From Cryobacterium sp. MP_M3 (GTDB taxonomy: Bacteria > Actinomycetota > Actinomycetes > Actinomycetales > Microbacteriaceae): a stretch of 60,833 nt of DNA. Positions 60,811-60,833 of the stretch are shown one piece after another. Positions within the stretch are counted from its first letter, which is position 1; every line of letters begins with the position of its first letter. The translations under genes were made by a program, and so were the position numbers. The notes beneath the pieces were generated by a model. The model did no database searches, was not told where the DNA came from, and saw only the letters and a list, made by a program, of their open reading frames with translations. The DNA lies in NCBI RefSeq assembly GCF_015752155.1, contig NZ_JADOVI010000017.1, forward strand, positions 1-60,833, given 5' to 3'.

Positions 60811-60833
60811 CTTCTTGTTCTGAGCCCGACCGC

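Overview
The window is GC-rich DNA from an actinobacterium, most likely a member of the Microbacteriaceae (Cryobacterium/Leifsonia/Subtercola-like). The signs are the gene content (an OtsA-OtsB fusion, DUF222/HNH endonuclease, DUF6458 protein, gltX next to tRNA-Gln, an ilvDBNC-serA-leuB-ilvE locus), frequent GTG starts, 4-bp stop/start overlaps and genes with no leader. The family assignment is inferred from gene content; no search was run.

Layout. Positions 1-5.8 kb look like one end of an integrative element: a tyrosine integrase and a small excisionase-like gene lie beside the 3' end of tRNA-Gln. Its cargo is a cyclophilin-fold lipoprotein, a zinc alcohol dehydrogenase, a carboxymuconolactone-decarboxylase-like protein and a cupin, followed by a DUF1905-OmdA gene split by an amber codon and a DUF4287 gene. 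From 5.8 to 29 kb is the chromosomal amino-acid region: gltX, a LysR/aminotransferase pair, a DJ-1 protein, an MDR oxidoreductase/TetR pair, the coupled leuB-ilvE-FAH-hydrolase operon, an MFS pump with its TetR, serA, and the ilvDBNC run. An alcohol dehydrogenase is wedged into the 3' end of ilvC, leaving a second, divergent ilvC tail behind it.

From 29 to 42 kb come trehalose synthesis (OtsA-OtsB fusion), a TIM-barrel isomerase, a TetR/MMPL/YhgE export operon whose MMPL protein carries a degenerate ABC-ATPase domain, zwf and a GH15 trehalase-like enzyme. From 42 to 54 kb are the biotin ECF transporter (bioY, ATPase, T-component), small enzymes, an HNH protein, a flavodoxin, an MgtA-type P-ATPase and a glycine-betaine ABC transporter. 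From 53 to 57 kb a DctA carrier faces a CitA/DcuS-type two-component system. The right end holds a flippase-like membrane protein, a DinB protein, a coupled pair of an AdoMet-decarboxylase-like pyruvoyl enzyme and a GNAT-like acyltransferase, tRNA-Lys, and direct repeats resembling an IS21-type end at the window edge.

How the genes work together. Branched-chain amino acid synthesis is nearly complete here (ilvB/N, ilvC, ilvD, ilvE, leuB). Trehalose turnover and betaine import together give osmotic and cold protection. DctA with its sensor pair is a C4-dicarboxylate sensing and uptake unit. The least expected items are the AdoMetDC-like/GNAT pair, the MMPL-pseudoATPase fusion, the ilvC tail duplication, and the truncated FAD oxidase whose frame runs without a stop into the next gene.
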